Below, piece after piece: positions 1-12,146 of a stretch of 64,000 nucleotides of DNA. The number at the start of each line of letters is the position of its first letter. The stretch's first letter is position 1. The translations under genes and the position numbers were made by a program. This DNA is from Phytoseiulus persimilis (taxonomy: Eukaryota > Arthropoda > Arachnida > Mesostigmata > Phytoseiidae). Location of the stretch: contig JAQZDE010000049.1 in NCBI GenBank assembly GCA_037576195.1, positions 1 through 64,000 of the forward strand, read 5' to 3'. The notes beneath the pieces are model-generated. The model did not search any database, was not told the origin of the DNA, and saw nothing but the letters and a program-made list of their open reading frames with translations.

Positions 1-47
1 CCCTCCGGATATGAACTTGATCATATAGATTCATGAGTATCGGCAGT

Positions 48-53
48 TTTATT
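48..53 (-). terminator. poly(A) signal of the LIM-protein gene
   Basis: The minus strand reads AATAAA about 90 bp past the stop codon of the two-LIM protein, the expected place for its polyadenylation signal. Confidence 0.6.
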
Positions 54-124
54 GAACACATGTACAACTTAAGCGGTAACCTTTCAAACATAACCATGCG
101 CGGAGAAATCAACAAGAGAACAAC

Positions 125-142
125 AGAGAGAGAGAGAGAGAG
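125..142. repeat. (GA)n microsatellite
   Basis: About nine GA units lie in the 3' untranslated region of the LIM-protein gene, directly beyond its stop codon. Confidence 0.9.
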
Positions 143-144
143 CC

Positions 145-525
145 TCAGGCAGGCGGGCAAGCTTCACAGAACGCTTTTTTGTTGTAGCTCTTGAACTTCG
201 AGTCAGTGGGAATTACTTTTTGGCACTTCGAACATTGGAAGTGCTCAGGGTGCCAGTGCTGTTCGAGGGCTGTCACTGCTTTTCCCTTGATTGGTTCCGA
301 GCATTTTGCGCATTTGGGCGCGAACTCTTTCAAGTAGCACTTCTCGCAGTAAGGCTTGCCTTCCTTCTCGAAGAACTGTTTCGACTCTCCGCCGATCAGG
401 GATTGTGTACAACGGGTGCAAATGAAGTGCTCCGGGTGCCAGTTCTTGTTCAGTGCTGTTACGGCCTGTCCCTCGACAACTTTCTCACAGAACGGACACT
501 TATCGTCGGCGGGGGCGTCGGCCAT
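145..525 (-). CDS. Two-LIM-domain protein
   Basis: Single-exon reading frame of 126 residues with two LIM zinc-binding domains back to back. LIM1 (about residues 10-63) opens with CPFC, has WHPEHF ahead of CTRC and closes with YCEKC. LIM2 (about 69-121) opens with CAKC, has WHPEHF ahead of CSKC and closes with FCEAC. LIM domains bind partner proteins through two zinc ions and usually act at focal adhesions, Z-discs or the nucleus. The spacing and WHPEHF motif are closest to paxillin/Hic-5-type LIM domains, but there is no LD-motif region, so the exact family is unclear. The frame stays open upstream; I chose the ATG at 525 because the LIM homology begins just after it and the context is good for initiation. 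It is less than half the length of paxillin or PINCH proteins, so it is either a small LIM-only protein or the last exon of a longer one. Confidence 0.8.
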   Translation of the reverse strand: MADAPADDKCPFCEKVVEGQAVTALNKNWHPEHFICTRCTQSLIGGESKQFFEKEGKPYCEKCYLKEFAPKCAKCSEPIKGKAVTALEQHWHPEHFQCSKCQKVIPTDSKFKSYNKKAFCEACPPA

Positions 526-1165
526 CGCTGTCACTTGATTGTCTCGCTGTTGATAGGGAACTGTGGTCAGGAAGACTGGTCTGGTTGTGCGCCGTTCGTG
601 GTTATGTAAGCGGTGTGGAGGGTGCTCGGGTGGGAGGGGAGAGAAGCGCGGTCTCCGCTGCCACCAACACCGCCACATATGTGGACAGGTCTCTTCGTCA
701 GCTTCAAGGTCCCGTATCTGACACTGATGACTCACTGCGATTCGAGACCGGACCTATGACGGTCGTCTCTGTCCGCTCTCAGCTCCTATGTCTTCCGAAC
801 CAAGCTCGCTTCCCCCGACCGACTCCAATCCCGCCCCAGAGAACATTTTGAGTAAATATCATAGATTTTGTGCCGACACGGTGAAAAACATTGTTTGGAG
901 AGCGTTTGACGTCAGAAGACGTGTTTCACGCACAGACTTCTTGTTTTTCAACATCGGGTCAACACCGACCCTGAGCTTTAGTGTCGTTTTCAGAAAGAAT
1001 AACTCATCCGTTGGGATCCCTGGATGGTTTATTAATTTACGAATGATTCACTGTTTACAAGTGGAATTTATCGATCAAAATGTCTGTCTGCGGCTTATCC
1101 TCGATGACGATACTGATTCTTCACATCTCCTCCACCGCCATTTGTGCGGTGAAAGGAGTGACTTT
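526..1165. other. Intergenic, LIM gene to SR-cyclophilin
   Basis: No coding exon supported. It must hold the 5' leader and promoter of the LIM gene and the 3' untranslated region of the cyclophilin gene. Confidence 0.5.
1028..1033 (-). terminator. poly(A) signal of the SR-cyclophilin gene
   Basis: AATAAA on the minus strand, about 130 bp beyond the TAG stop at 1166-1168. Confidence 0.6.
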
Positions 1166-3919
1166 CTATCTCCTTCGGCGATCGCGAGACCTCGATCGAG
1201 ACCTGGAAGTCTTCTTCCTCATCGATGTTGACCGACTCCTATCCCTGCAATGAGGATTGATCGTCTTCATGGGAGTGTTCAGAAAATACACAGTCGGACT
1301 TCTGACGATCCCGGCAGTCGGGGCCCGAGCTCGCCTTTCTGCTACATCACTAGGCAACGACCTTCTAAGGCCGTCATTATCGTTAGTGGTGGCAAACGGT
1401 TTCAGAGTTGGGCCAGTGGTAACAGCTGAACCGTCTCGAGAGCAGACCGACCGTCTGTGAGTGAGAAGATCGAGAGCTCTGTTGGGCTGACGCCCAAATA
1501 TGTTTTCTCTCGAGGCAACGCAGGCCAGCGGGCGTCGTCCCACTTTGAACTCGCCGCCAGCTATTCAAAACTACCGTATTCCTCCTTCAGACTCTGAGAG
1601 TTTACACCAACTCACCTCCTCTTCTTCTTGGGAGACTTCTCATCGGGCACCTTACGCTCGGGTGATCTCGAGGAAATCTTTTTCCGACGCTCCGAAACAT
1701 CTCCACCCCTCGCGTCCCTGTCAACCTCCTCAGCCGCATCGGACTTCCTTTCCTCGCCATCTCCAGAGGAAGAGACTACTTGAATGGTCGATCGAGCTCG
1801 ACTGGTGGGCGAAGACTCTTCAGGCGAGGTCGGTCCCTGGGAGTCCTTCTTACGGACCACCGAAACAATCGTCGACCTCAGACCTGAACGAGGGGGGGAG
1901 TCTTCGGCATCTTCCTCCTCCTCTTCATCCCGCGGATTATCCCAATCCCGTCTGCGCCCCCGACGTCCCTCGTCTCCTTGTCGATCCCTCCAGCTGCTGC
2001 CAGGTTTTTTCCACGAATCGTCAGTTCGCGAACCTCGTTCTTTGTTCAGTCGATCACCGGCCTCCTCCTCAGTTGGACCCCACGACGTAGCAGAACTGTT
2101 GGTTCTCCGGTTATCCTGCGGGAAATGAGGGAGCTCAATTAGCATCACCGACTATGAGCAACCCTGGCAACGGAGAATCGGAACGAAATCCATCGCAGTG
2201 GATTGTGATAAACGCAATTGACGTTGAAGTCTATCGAATAGCAGTGAAGAACCACGGATTTGATCGGTTAACGGAAAAAGTTTGAGCTGCTCGAGAGGAA
2301 ACGAATCGGGTGTTCTCGCCATCATTCTATGTGCCTCGAGCCCTGACACGCAATCTCTGGCAAGCCGTGTGCGAGCATGCTAATTCGCTCGGTCGACCCG
2401 AGAAACGACATTCCCGATTTGCAAGGCCTTTTGGAAGTATCCGACCCGAAACTCAGAATACGAACCGATCTCATGGCCGATCTCCAATGAGGCGGTGTTC
2501 GGCTCCGAGACCTGTCGCTCTCGCTGCCGGGGGGCGTTCTGAATCTCATGTTGCCTCGCCCGCGACATTTTCTCCCGGACTTCGTCGTCGTGGGTTTTCG
2601 ATCGCGATCTCGTCCTCTATCACGGCGTCGGTGATCATCAGGAACGATCTGAGGCGCTCCTCGCATGAGGAACTTGTTCATGGGGACTTCAGGGATCTCC
2701 TCCGGCAGAATGATCACGCCGGCTTCTTGCGTCACGTACGCATCTCTTTTAGCCTCAGACGACCCTGATGCTTTGGACTTCTTGGATTTCTTGCCCGGAG
2801 GCTCGTCGGCTTCGGAAGAACCCACAGACTCCGATTCAGAGCTTGATGAATTCGATGAGGACGAAGGCTCGCTACGGGACGACTTTCGGGCCTTCTTCGA
2901 GGACTTCTTACGGACATCTTGACTTGGATTTTTTTTCTGGAGCTGACCGCAATGCTCGATGGTTATTTCTTCCACAGGCTTTGAATTGCTGTCGACCGGA
3001 GTGTTTTCAATCATTCTGTAATATTCGAGAGGACATCAGTCGCGAATGTATGGGCGGATGCCCGGATCATTCCTTCCGAGCTCATTCGAATGCTATTCGC
3101 ATCCGAGACTCGTACTCACTTGACTATTTCTTGTCCCTTAACAACTTTTCCGAAAACGACGTGGATTCCATCCAAATGAGGCGTGGCGACTGTAGTGATG
3201 AAGAATTGTGAACCGTTCGTGTTCGGACCGCGGTTGGCCATTGAGAGCAAGTATGGTTGATCATGTTTCAAGGCGAACGTTTCATCGTCGAATTGTCCTG
3301 GAGCCCGAAGGATGAGGTTAGAATTGGCCATTTTGGGGGAAACGGAGGTATTGAAGTCATCAACCTCAGCAGCTTCTCTCGAAAGTGCCTCGGGAAACTG
3401 GGAACGTAGATTTCTACAAGGACTCGACACTTGAGACCGGATCGTTCGCCAGCAATCAAGGACTAGGCTTCTGGGACAATGAATGAAACCCACCTCCGTA
3501 AATACTTTCACCGCCCGATCCATCGCTTTTGCTGAAGTCACCAGACTGCACCATGAACTGTTTGATAACGCGATGGAATTTCACTCCTTTGTAATGGAGA
3601 GGCATCTTGGTAGTCGCCCCGAGTCCATTTTGTCCCGTGCACAGAGCTCGGAAGTTTTCACAAGTTTTCGGAGCGACGTCGCAGAAAAGTTCGAAGACCT
3701 AAGGAACGAGATGTTCTATCGTTAACATACAGGAGGAACTCCCATGAGGAACATTGTCGACAGGTTTGGGAGGATTTCGGAGCGGATGAAGGATACAGAG
3801 ATCAGACTCAAGTAGCTCGAGATACTCACGATGCGGCCGGCATTCTTTGATCCGATAGACACGTCGAAAAACGTCCGTTGCCTCTCCAAGTGTTTTGTCT
3901 TCTGTTTCTTCCTGGCCAT
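1166..3919 (-). CDS. PPIG: SR-type cyclophilin (PPIG/NKTR-like peptidyl-prolyl isomerase)
   Basis: Nuclear cyclophilin with an Arg/Ser-rich tail; relatives catalyse cis-trans prolyl isomerisation and associate with SR splicing factors and the RNA polymerase II tail. Exons in transcript order: 3830-3919, 3494-3698, 3120-3297, 2466-3015, 1616-2115, 1166-1244; 533 residues, all phases compatible. Residues about 15-180 form the cyclophilin fold, with the active-site stretch [15 protein letters not shown] and the block [17 protein letters not shown]. The position equivalent to CypA Trp121 is His (PHLDG), as in other SR-cyclophilins, which usually means weak cyclosporin binding. Then come Ser/Glu-rich and Lys-rich stretches, the family signature RSRTPPHW, an acidic run and a C-terminal RS stretch ending [10 protein letters not shown]. 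The donor after RTPPHW (GTTCGT) is the weakest junction. The start at 3919 is the only ATG shortly before the fold. Confidence 0.88.
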
Positions 3920-6385
3920 TTCTGGCGAGGAGTCCACCGTCATTTTGGAACCCTGAGCAGGAAATTCGACTATATCGTTCACGATCTTTTCGGAGAGCTG
4001 TGGACGATCCCACAGAAGCTACTCTGTCGCAAGCGAAGCCGTATTGGGGGCTGTCGAGCTCAACTGACCTATCGCTCGTGAGAGGACTCACTCCCGGCCC
4101 TGAAACGAGTATCCCGGGACCGTAAGGTGACTCCGAGATGTCTGGGACTCACACAAGTTGTTTCAGAAAGGACACATGCACCTACGGAACACAGTCCTTG
4201 TTCTAAACAGCAGCGGGTAGTACACAGACGCCCCGACAACCACAGACACCGTCGGATTCATTACAGTGCTGTCTGGGTTTTCGTGTTCTCACTCCCATTC
4301 GCATGAAGGCGCCATGGAGTTGGAAGCGGACGGAATCTCAACTTCTCAGAAGTAAGGCCAGGGATGGCCTTCGGGGGTTGGATTCAACAAGTCGTTTCCG
4401 GCCATGTTAAGAGGGATGAGAACTAGGAGCTCCATCGTGGGAAAAGACACGTGAAGGTGTTCCCACGACCGATAATCCGAAATCTCTTCGGCGCTTCTCC
4501 GACTATAAACCGGCTCGAGGGTTTGGAATCGAGGCTTCTCCGATGTTCTATTCCGCCGGAGAATATCGGTATCGCATCGACCTTCGGAACTTCCCGATCC
4601 CCGAGAGGAGCCAGAGGATCCGCGCGCATGCCGATCATCCGCTGCCTTGGGAGAGGGTTCTCACTGTTCGGGGAGACGAAAAGTGGTCGGAATCAACGAG
4701 GGAAATAACTGTCATAATCAAGGCTACATGAGTGAAAGGTATGGCGTCAAACTCCGGCCACTTCTCTATATTGGCGTTTCTCAGGAGGCGACATCGAGAG
4801 TATCCGTTTGCGCACATTATCACAAATAAGGCGTCTCATATAGCACTGCGACGAGTTATTGCCATAGCTTCAAGTTCTCATTCGGGATGAACGAAAAACC
4901 GTAGTCTCGAGATCGACTGTGGTGAGAGACTGCGGGAAGCTTTTTCTCTGTTTTGAGATTCTTCTTCACCTGCATCGTGAGGCTTTTCATGCACGTATAT
5001 ATCATCCGAAATGGTGCACCGAGAGATCAATGAGCTCTAGATAGGAGGTCTTCGGTTTTCCGGGGAGGACGGCAATGACGACTCATTGCGTCTCTCCCGG
5101 AGGTTGTTTCCGGGTGCTTGTTTGTAGCCGTATCGGTATTCCACAGCGACGTGTATTGTTACACAGTGTGTTTCAGGTCTCAATGATCCGTTCGTAACCA
5201 TCTCTGGATCAATTGAACGAGCGAAACGTGACGTGGACCAGGCATGTGTTGTGAGAGTTGCTCCGACATCGTGAAGAACTCAAAAGTACGAGCAGAAATA
5301 ACTCGAGGAACGGTGACAGTCAACATGAAGACCTCGCAGGAGAAGGGACGCCGCTGATCTGCCCAGTACCACATCTGAATCTTGTACTGTCTTCGAGGTA
5401 GCTACGACTGAGGTGCAGCGGAATCAAAAATGTCTGAGGAAAGATATTCGCATTATATCCACGGAGCCGGATCAGATTTTCGTGAGTGAACGGAATCCTA
5501 CAGGCTTGAGAAGCGAAAGAGACCAAACGCGTTTCGAAATATGCAGTATCTTCCGGCGAAATTCACGACGTGATTGGAGAACTTCAGCTCTCCGACTAGA
5601 AAGACGTCTAGCTCAACTGCCTCAGCTGGCGGCCAGGCGCTCATCGATGAAACCAGCGTCCAGGCTTTCGAGGATCGCGGGACAGATGGTGAGCACCCTC
5701 ATCAGGTTGGAATCGCACAGCGATTTGTTCGAATGTAGCTCGAGCATCCGCGAAAACAGCGTTGTATATTAGCTCGTCGGGGAACAGCCGCTGTGGATTC
5801 CTTGGATATACAAAGATCCGGACCAGGAATTTCCGATGAGTTCAGCGGGTGAGTTCGGAAATTTGTGGTGTCGGATATATTCGGGCGGTTATAGACTTGA
5901 ATTATTGAAGTGCATGACAGGAGCTCCTTCATGCACAGGAATCTTCCGCAAGCTCTTCCGGAACAACCTGTTCAGAACTCCTCTGACCGGCCGACTCCCT
6001 TGCTCCTACCATGGAGCGCTCATACCTCTGTAGAGCCGAGCTTCGACTGGGAGAAATAATTAAACCCAACCATAGTGGCAGTGGTTCATAAACTTGCCAT
6101 GGAGCAATTTTATCTCACAGACAATCAATTTTCGAAAAAGCCCACGCTATAAATGGGCGTACACAGGCAGAGGTGGATCACCACTGAGTGTATTGCGTCG
6201 ATCAAACTCAAGTCACCGTGCCCATCAAAGTCCTCTTCACAGCTCGCAACAGTCCCCACCCAAAGAATAACAATTTCAGCGGATCTCAAAAATTCACCGT
6301 GTTTCTGACAATACACTGAATCGTGAAAGGTTCATTCTTACATCTTTCGAATATACAAGATTTACAGGATTCAACCGCTATCTCC
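3920..6385. other. Intergenic, SR-cyclophilin to PRPF38A
   Basis: About 2.5 kb. Only short frames on both strands, none with a recognisable domain or plausible exon chain. It contains the cyclophilin promoter and the PRPF38A 3' end. I see no repeats or transposon ends. Confidence 0.45.
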
Positions 6386-7741
6386 TTAGCGTCTTCGGTA
6401 ATGCCTTTCGTAACTCCTGCTCCGTCTACGTTCATGTCTCCTTTCTTTTCGGGGAGGATTCCTGTCGTGACGATCCCTCCTCCTGTCTCGACTCCTATCC
6501 CTGCTGCGACTCCGCTTCCGTTTTTCTCTTGGCGGGTATCTATCACGTCCTCGGTCTCGTTCCCGGTCGCGATCCCGCTCCCGATCTCGCTCTCTTTCTC
6601 GATCTCTCCTCTCGTCTTTCTTCCGGTCGTCTTTGCGTCTATCTCTGCGGTCCCGACCGAGTTCCTCCTCCTGTAACCTTTTCTTCTGAATTTTCTGCAT
6701 CTCGATCTCTATCTGTTCCTCTTCCTCGCTCTCGTCTTCTTCATTGTCGTCGTCGAGGAGCGAGACTCTGGGTTCGAGCTCGGATGTTTCTTCGAGAACG
6801 TAACGTTTCATGATTCGCGGCAGAATTATGTCACAGACTCGTTCTTCGTGGAGTAGATCATCGACGAACTGATCCATGGTCGTCAAGACGAATTCGCCCT
6901 GACGGTTTTGATATCTCAATTTCCGATAGTCGTTGTAAAGCGGCTCCAGATACTTATAGATGTCCACGGAAGTCGCTACAGGAAGAAATCTCTTTAAGGA
7001 TGACGCTTTCCGCTCCGGAAGAGGATCATATTATTCGATTTAGCCAATATACGGCACGATGTTGGGATGAGTAGTCATATCGATTCTGCGAAAGCACCTG
7101 AACCTCACCAGTCAGTCGAAGGTAGATGGCGGCCAGCGCGCGGATATATTTGAAATCTTCCTGTCGCAAGAATTCGATAATGATGTCTTTCTCAGGCTGG
7201 ATCTGGAGCATCTTCAGCACGAGGCATATGAATGGTGTTGGCTTGATATTGCCGCCGTAAACCCCACCTACATAACGTAACTCCATCCCCTGGAAGTCGA
7301 AGAAGTAGACTCGAGTCCGAATATTGATCTCGCTCGCTGCTGGACCTTAACAACAACATCGGGCGGTGCTCTAAGAGGCGACATCTCGTTCCGACTTCGC
7401 AACAATCAGAATGCAGCATTGAGATGTTTGAATAAAAATCGTCCCGGTGTAGTCAATCGTCGCACGACTCATTTCCTACTTCCGTTTCGTGGTTTCTTCT
7501 AATAACGCAGGATTGTGGACTTCCCCCGCTATCTTGAAATTTCGTTGACCACTACCGATCATTCGTCGTGGAACCGCTTTCGAGTACGAACCTTGTCCAC
7601 AATCAGCTCAGCAGTGACTGCGAAGCATTCCTCCTTCCAATATCGGCTTTCGTACACTCTCGAACGGATGATTTTCTCGATGAGGTACTGAGGATTGGTA
7701 CCGTGAACCGTGTGCGCGTCCTTAACAGTTCTGTTCGCCAT
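6386..7741 (-). CDS. PRPF38A: Pre-mRNA-splicing factor 38A
   Basis: PRP38 family protein of the U4/U6-U5 tri-snRNP, needed for spliceosome activation (B complex). Exons: 7592-7741, 7109-7289, 6386-6975; 306 residues. The N-terminal PRP38 domain (about 1-180) is nearly identical to the animal family: it starts MANRTVKDAH, then HGTNPQYLIEKIIRSR, MELRYVGGVYGGNIKPTP, YKYLEPLYNDYRKLR and ERVCDIILPRIMKRYVLEE. After an acidic segment (DDDNEEDESEEEE) the last 100 residues are Arg/Asp/Glu/Ser-rich repeats typical of the vertebrate and insect proteins. The start follows from the conserved first ten residues; the last two introns are phase 1 and phase 0. The length is close to human PRPF38A. It lies between two other minus-strand genes. 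Confidence 0.95.
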
Positions 7742-8123
7742 TTCGGAGGCGAAAACTCACTATTCCGTCAGTGACCACTTTTCGCCCGGCGTTCTAGCGC
7801 GATACCGGTCGTGTGTTTGTAAACACGATCCCCTGATGTAGTGCTCTGGGCTGGGAGAGGGCGAGTTCAAATGGAGCAAAGCCGGGCTCCTGCAGCCGAA
7901 CGACGTTGCACTTTTGACGTCAATTCGCTCATTTGGAAGCTTCCCTCGGACTTGGGTCTTGTTTCCAAAGCCGCAATGACATTCAACAGAGACATCACAG
8001 GGAGAGAGTTGGAAAAGAACACGGGAACCATTCATCACTTTATTACGTAACCTCGCATTCGCGCGAACAACAATGTACAACAGCGGTAGAGACATGGCAG
8101 TGCCGCTGGGGAAGTACAAGTAA
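7742..8123. other. Intergenic, PRPF38A to unknown Pro-rich gene
   Basis: Contains the PRPF38A promoter side and a minus-strand AATAAA at 8039-8044 for the next gene. No coding exon seen. Confidence 0.5.
8039..8044 (-). terminator. poly(A) signal of the unknown Pro-rich gene
   Basis: AATAAA on the minus strand, 80 bp past the stop at 8124. Confidence 0.6.
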
Positions 8124-9666
8124 TCAACCTCGTCCTTCCACCCCCGTTAAGGGACGTTTTAACCGGAGTTTGTCGAGGAAGCTCAACTTCTGCTCTTCCT
8201 TGCTTCCCTGCCCTGACGGAATCCTCAAATCTCCACTTTTCCTGCTGATAACAATGTCTTGTTCGACCGCCCCCGACAGCGGTCCCTGATACTGATAGTA
8301 CGGTGGCGGCTGCACTGGTTGCGGATTAGCCAAAGGAATGAAGTTGGCTGGAGGCGCGGCGGGGGATATAGCTCCACCTATCAACGGCGTGAGGAAAGCG
8401 AATGGACGTCTAACGGGACGAACAATTTTTATTCCGAGATGCAAGCCGAAATTTTTTTGGATCCGCATGCCAAGCAAGCTCATCTGAAACATCAAGATTG
8501 TTCTTGTCTTCTCATCCTTCTTAGTCAGCTCAGCCTTCTATGGGGTCGCCCGCAGCAGAAATATCCGAACCGGCTCACCTGAGGGCTGAAAGCTATGTTG
8601 ATGTACGGATTAACCACTTTCGCGGGGCTCCCACCGACGATAGGAAGGACAGGAGCTGGTGGTGGGACGGATGGCGGCAGAAGAGGTGGCGATGGATAGT
8701 AAGGCCTCCTATAAGAGAGATCAGGGAGCTTTCCCGCCGATCCACCTTCGTACGCAGCGTTCGTCATAGGCCTCGACGCGAGCGTTAGCAGCGGGTCCTG
8801 AATCGTCGCCGAAGTCGTTGAGGCGATCGGTGTCTGAGCTGACGGCAGAGCCGGGCTCCAACCTTGGCTTTGGTCTTCTGGTTTGGGCCGATCTGGAACA
8901 TGGGTCCTTCCAGCTGAAAATGTTTCCATTGACGCGAAGAACAGGCGAAGAGTGAGACCGTTTTTCGCTGGACCACCACTTTTCTCACCATGAACCGGGT
9001 TTGCGTAGATTTGCTGCTGTGCCTGCTGCCACTTCGTATCGGAGCTTGGTTTTTTGAGAGGATCCCTGAGGGGAACTTTTCTCCTGTCAGAACCGTCTTC
9101 ATCGGACTCCCAGCTCGGACCGTTCACTATCGGCAGCATCGGCCGCCGTGATGTGGGGCCGAAGCTCGACGGTACCTCGACCTCATCAGAGTCAGCCTGT
9201 GCTCAATTGCATGGTTCAATCGGGGAATTACGGTGGGAAATTAGAGCAGCACATTTGACGACGATCATATGATCTTCTAGAAACGTTCTCCTACCTCGTC
9301 GTCGTTCGTATTGCCATATTGGAGGAAGACTGCCGATAGAGCTGCTGGATTTATGGGATAACGCTTTATACCGGAGCCAAAAGATAGATAGGACGGCAGG
9401 CTCCCCAGGAGAGAAGAGAACGATTTTTTGTGCGTGTTGTTCCTCTCCAACTCAGTGAGATTCCTCGTGGCTTTCTTCAGGAAATTCTGATAGTACTGCC
9501 AGTAACCAGAGTTGGAAGTGTCGTTTTTATCGATCCGCCGAGACCTGTCGATCATCTTTCCTCTTTGAGCCGCCGCGAATCGATATTCCGAATGCGCTCT
9601 AAATGGAAGCTGTCGACCAATCCACTGAGTTACTCACGTTTGTCGTTGCTGGGCCGGAAAGAACAT
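8124..9666 (-). CDS. Unrecognised Pro-rich protein, five exons
   Basis: I do not recognise the family. Five exons join in frame: 9638-9666, 9295-9562, 8989-9196, 8579-8913, 8124-8483; 399 residues. All junctions are GT-AG with matching phases and the summed length is divisible by three, so I believe it is a real gene. It starts MFFPAQQRQT. An N-terminal part rich in charged and aromatic residues (YWQYYQNFLKKATRNL) is followed by an acidic stretch, a Gln-rich stretch (WQQAQQQIY), a long low-complexity Pro/Ser/Tyr region (PPLLPPSVPPPAPVLP) and a Lys-rich tail (LDKLRLKRP). There is no signal peptide or membrane segment. Composition resembles nuclear scaffold or RNA-processing adaptors, but that is only an impression. 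The first exon, ten codons long, rests on its donor and phase alone. Confidence 0.6.
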
Positions 9667-10184
9667 GTCATGCGATGAGATTGACACCGGCCGCACGAAT
9701 CTCTGAGGCGGAACGGTGAGTCTCTCCGAAGCTTCGAAGTTCCTCGGGGACCCATTGGATAGTTCGAGAAGGATCATCACACATGTGAGGAATATCATAT
9801 TTGTCTGAAACGCGCGAGCCTCGTGCGGCATAATATATGAGCGTCTGATGATGACCCAGAACTCCGCTTCGGGAAGATCCACTGAGCAAACACTCCGTTG
9901 ACCCCGATTTCTAGAGTTTGTTCAAGCGCTCATATGAGGATCGCTTCTCCGCATCGATGAAAGTTTTGATCCTGTTCGTACGTTCCTACATCATGGAATG
10001 CCTATACTTTATTTGGTGTCCCATGTCATGTTGTCGAGAGAAGATGGAAAGTTCTAGACGGGTGGCTACATCTGGGGAGTCCTGTTTACAATTCATTCCA
10101 GCTCTGGAAGCGCTTTACAGAGTATACAAGAAGCTCCCGGCTGTCGTGAGTCATTGAGTAAAACGGTTGAGCGTGCTCTCTCAA
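9667..10184. other. Intergenic, unknown Pro-rich gene to SLX1
   Basis: Contains a minus-strand AATAAA for SLX1. No coding evidence. Confidence 0.5.
10009..10014 (-). terminator. poly(A) signal of SLX1
   Basis: AATAAA on the minus strand about 170 bp past the SLX1 stop at 10185-10187. Confidence 0.55.
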
Positions 10185-11471
10185 CTACGCTTCTTCGGTT
10201 GTGTCAACAACCTGACATATGTTTTCTCTCATCCAAGAGTTCCAAAGCTTCTGGGCTCCACACGAGCTGCACTGGGCCTTCACGGGAATCAGCATTTCGG
10301 GCTCGCGAGCCAGAGTGAGACATTGTTCAGCGAAACATCGCACGTGAGACGCAGGAACGCCCCCGCATTCACAGATGCAGCACAGCGACCCCTCGAGCGG
10401 TTGCGCACAGATTGCGCATTTTCCGGGAGCCAGGGGCTCGAGACATTTCCTGGGGACGGGGTTCCTTATGGATAACTACAGCCGAGAGACCAATCATATG
10501 ATGTTGGATTTCAGCCAGCCTAGAGTGGTTCGAAGAGAGATTTCGAAATCCAAAGAGATGAATTCAGCTAAACGTTTCGAATCACTCACTTTGGATAGGT
10601 TGGCAAATCTACTTCCTCGCGAACAATCGCCATATGTGATGGTGGGGCGGTTGGTAGCTCCTGGATGGAAGAATCTCTTTGGAATTTCAAACACGAATTC
10701 CCTGGTTCTGCATGCAGTGATTGAAAAGTGAATACAGCGAACGCAAAACAGACCTTGATATATTTTGAGGAGAGCCATTGAAGAGTTAACGACAACCGTT
10801 TCCACGGAGCGGTTGTGAGCATCACAGATAGCACTCGGAGTGCGTACTCGAATTTCGTTTCCTTTTTGTATCTTCGGAGGAAATTTATTCACTTAATACG
10901 TTGAATTCAAGTTTAGCGATAATGATGATTCAATAACTCCGAATCAGAGAACAGAAATTCGCTGCTAGAGCAATGATAGGTACCTCCTTGCCGGGACGTG
11001 GGCCAAACGTCTTGATTTCTTTGGGTGTTGCCAGGACCATTCGAAGCGCAAAGCGCTCTTGTCATTGGGGAAACCATGAACGACGAGGGCCATTTCCCTG
11101 GAGGAGACTTGGTCGCTGAATCGTGAATCGTTCAGTCGCCGGAGAATGAGAGCAAGTGGATATGAATGATCGGAAAAGCTATATACGCACCAGCTGCCCT
11201 TACGATTCGTTGCGTACGCGCCACCGGCCATGACTCCTTTATTATGCTGTTTGATTCGTCTGACGGGGTCCACGGTGAAGCCTATGTAGGTGTCGCCTGA
11301 GTATTGGGGTGTTGTGCAAAACAGCAGATAAACTCCGAAGAAATTGCTGTCGTCTGAAGACCCCTTGGCTTGAGTCGTCATCTCGCCAACGTATTTTTCC
11401 TCTAATCCTGGTCGACTGAGGATCTCACGAAAATCGATGGAAAACGTCGTGGAAATCTCATTCCACTCCAA
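10185..11471 (-). CDS. SLX1: Structure-specific endonuclease subunit SLX1
   Basis: Catalytic subunit of the SLX1-SLX4 nuclease, which cuts Holliday junctions and flaps in the nucleus. Exons: 11191-11471, 10984-11097, 10754-10871, 10590-10660, 10185-10449; 282 residues, phases consistent. The GIY-YIG nuclease domain runs from FFGVYLLFC through [16 protein letters not shown] to [11 protein letters not shown], keeping the catalytic Tyr, Arg and Glu. The middle exon gives [17 protein letters not shown], as in other SLX1 proteins. The C-terminal RING-like zinc domain has the pairs CAIC, CICEC, HVRC and CSSC, which bind SLX4. The length matches human SLX1 (275). The start at 11471 precedes the GIY motif by about 44 residues; a shorter N-terminus from the ATG at MTTQAKG is possible. 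It is divergently arranged with RAD9, 675 bp away. Confidence 0.92.
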
Positions 11472-12146
11472 GGAGTCAACACTTGGGGACGTAGCCCGAA
11501 TCGGATACAGTCAGTCCACGGAGACTCGAAGGCTTAGCCATGCCACTTGCTTGTCGGGAGATATAGGAACTTGCCAGAATCGCGGCTCAGAGTTTGAAGT
11601 GCAACAGCTGATTGGTGGCGCATTTTTCAAAACAAGCCAACAACTACTACAACTCTCCGTTACAGCAGAAGGCATGTTTGTCGTCGAGATGGCGCCTTCG
11701 TTCTACGAGCTCCGCGATCATCTGTTCGTAAAGCGATTGTGTTCGTGACAAGCCCACCAGTCAAGACAGTGAAAGCCACGGCACTCCTCTTGCAGAAGAG
11801 CTTTGTTACAAGCTCATCTGCTTCTGGACGTTAGTGACGTATTCTCCGGTAGAGATCGGACGAAGGTGTCGTGAGCAGAGTGTACGAGTGAGTGAAGGAG
11901 TCTATCCTCGATCCGATTCGCGCTCATCGCAGTCTCTACTCTCAACGAGTTCAGTGTGCGAGCTCCCAATGTAGAGAGCCCTGGACAATCTCTCCAAATA
12001 CTTTCGTCGAAGGAGCTCACGAAACGAGACGAAAATCCCAGACGATCGGCCTGCTGGAACGTGGACTATTCGGAAATGGTGGTTCTCAATGCTAAGGGTT
12101 TAGAAAGTCTTTCGTAGTTCTCCAAGGGTATCGAGTGATCGACAGA
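11472..12146. other. Shared 5' region between SLX1 and RAD9
   Basis: 675 bp separate the SLX1 and RAD9 start codons on opposite strands, so both promoters must lie here. A plus-strand frame covers most of 11437-11748 but has no recognisable domain, and it overlaps the SLX1 start antisense. I could not assign a TATA box or other element. Confidence 0.5.

Noticed and set aside
220-851. Plus-strand frames of 130 residues over the LIM gene
   Set aside because: They are antisense to two clear LIM domains and show no domain themselves.
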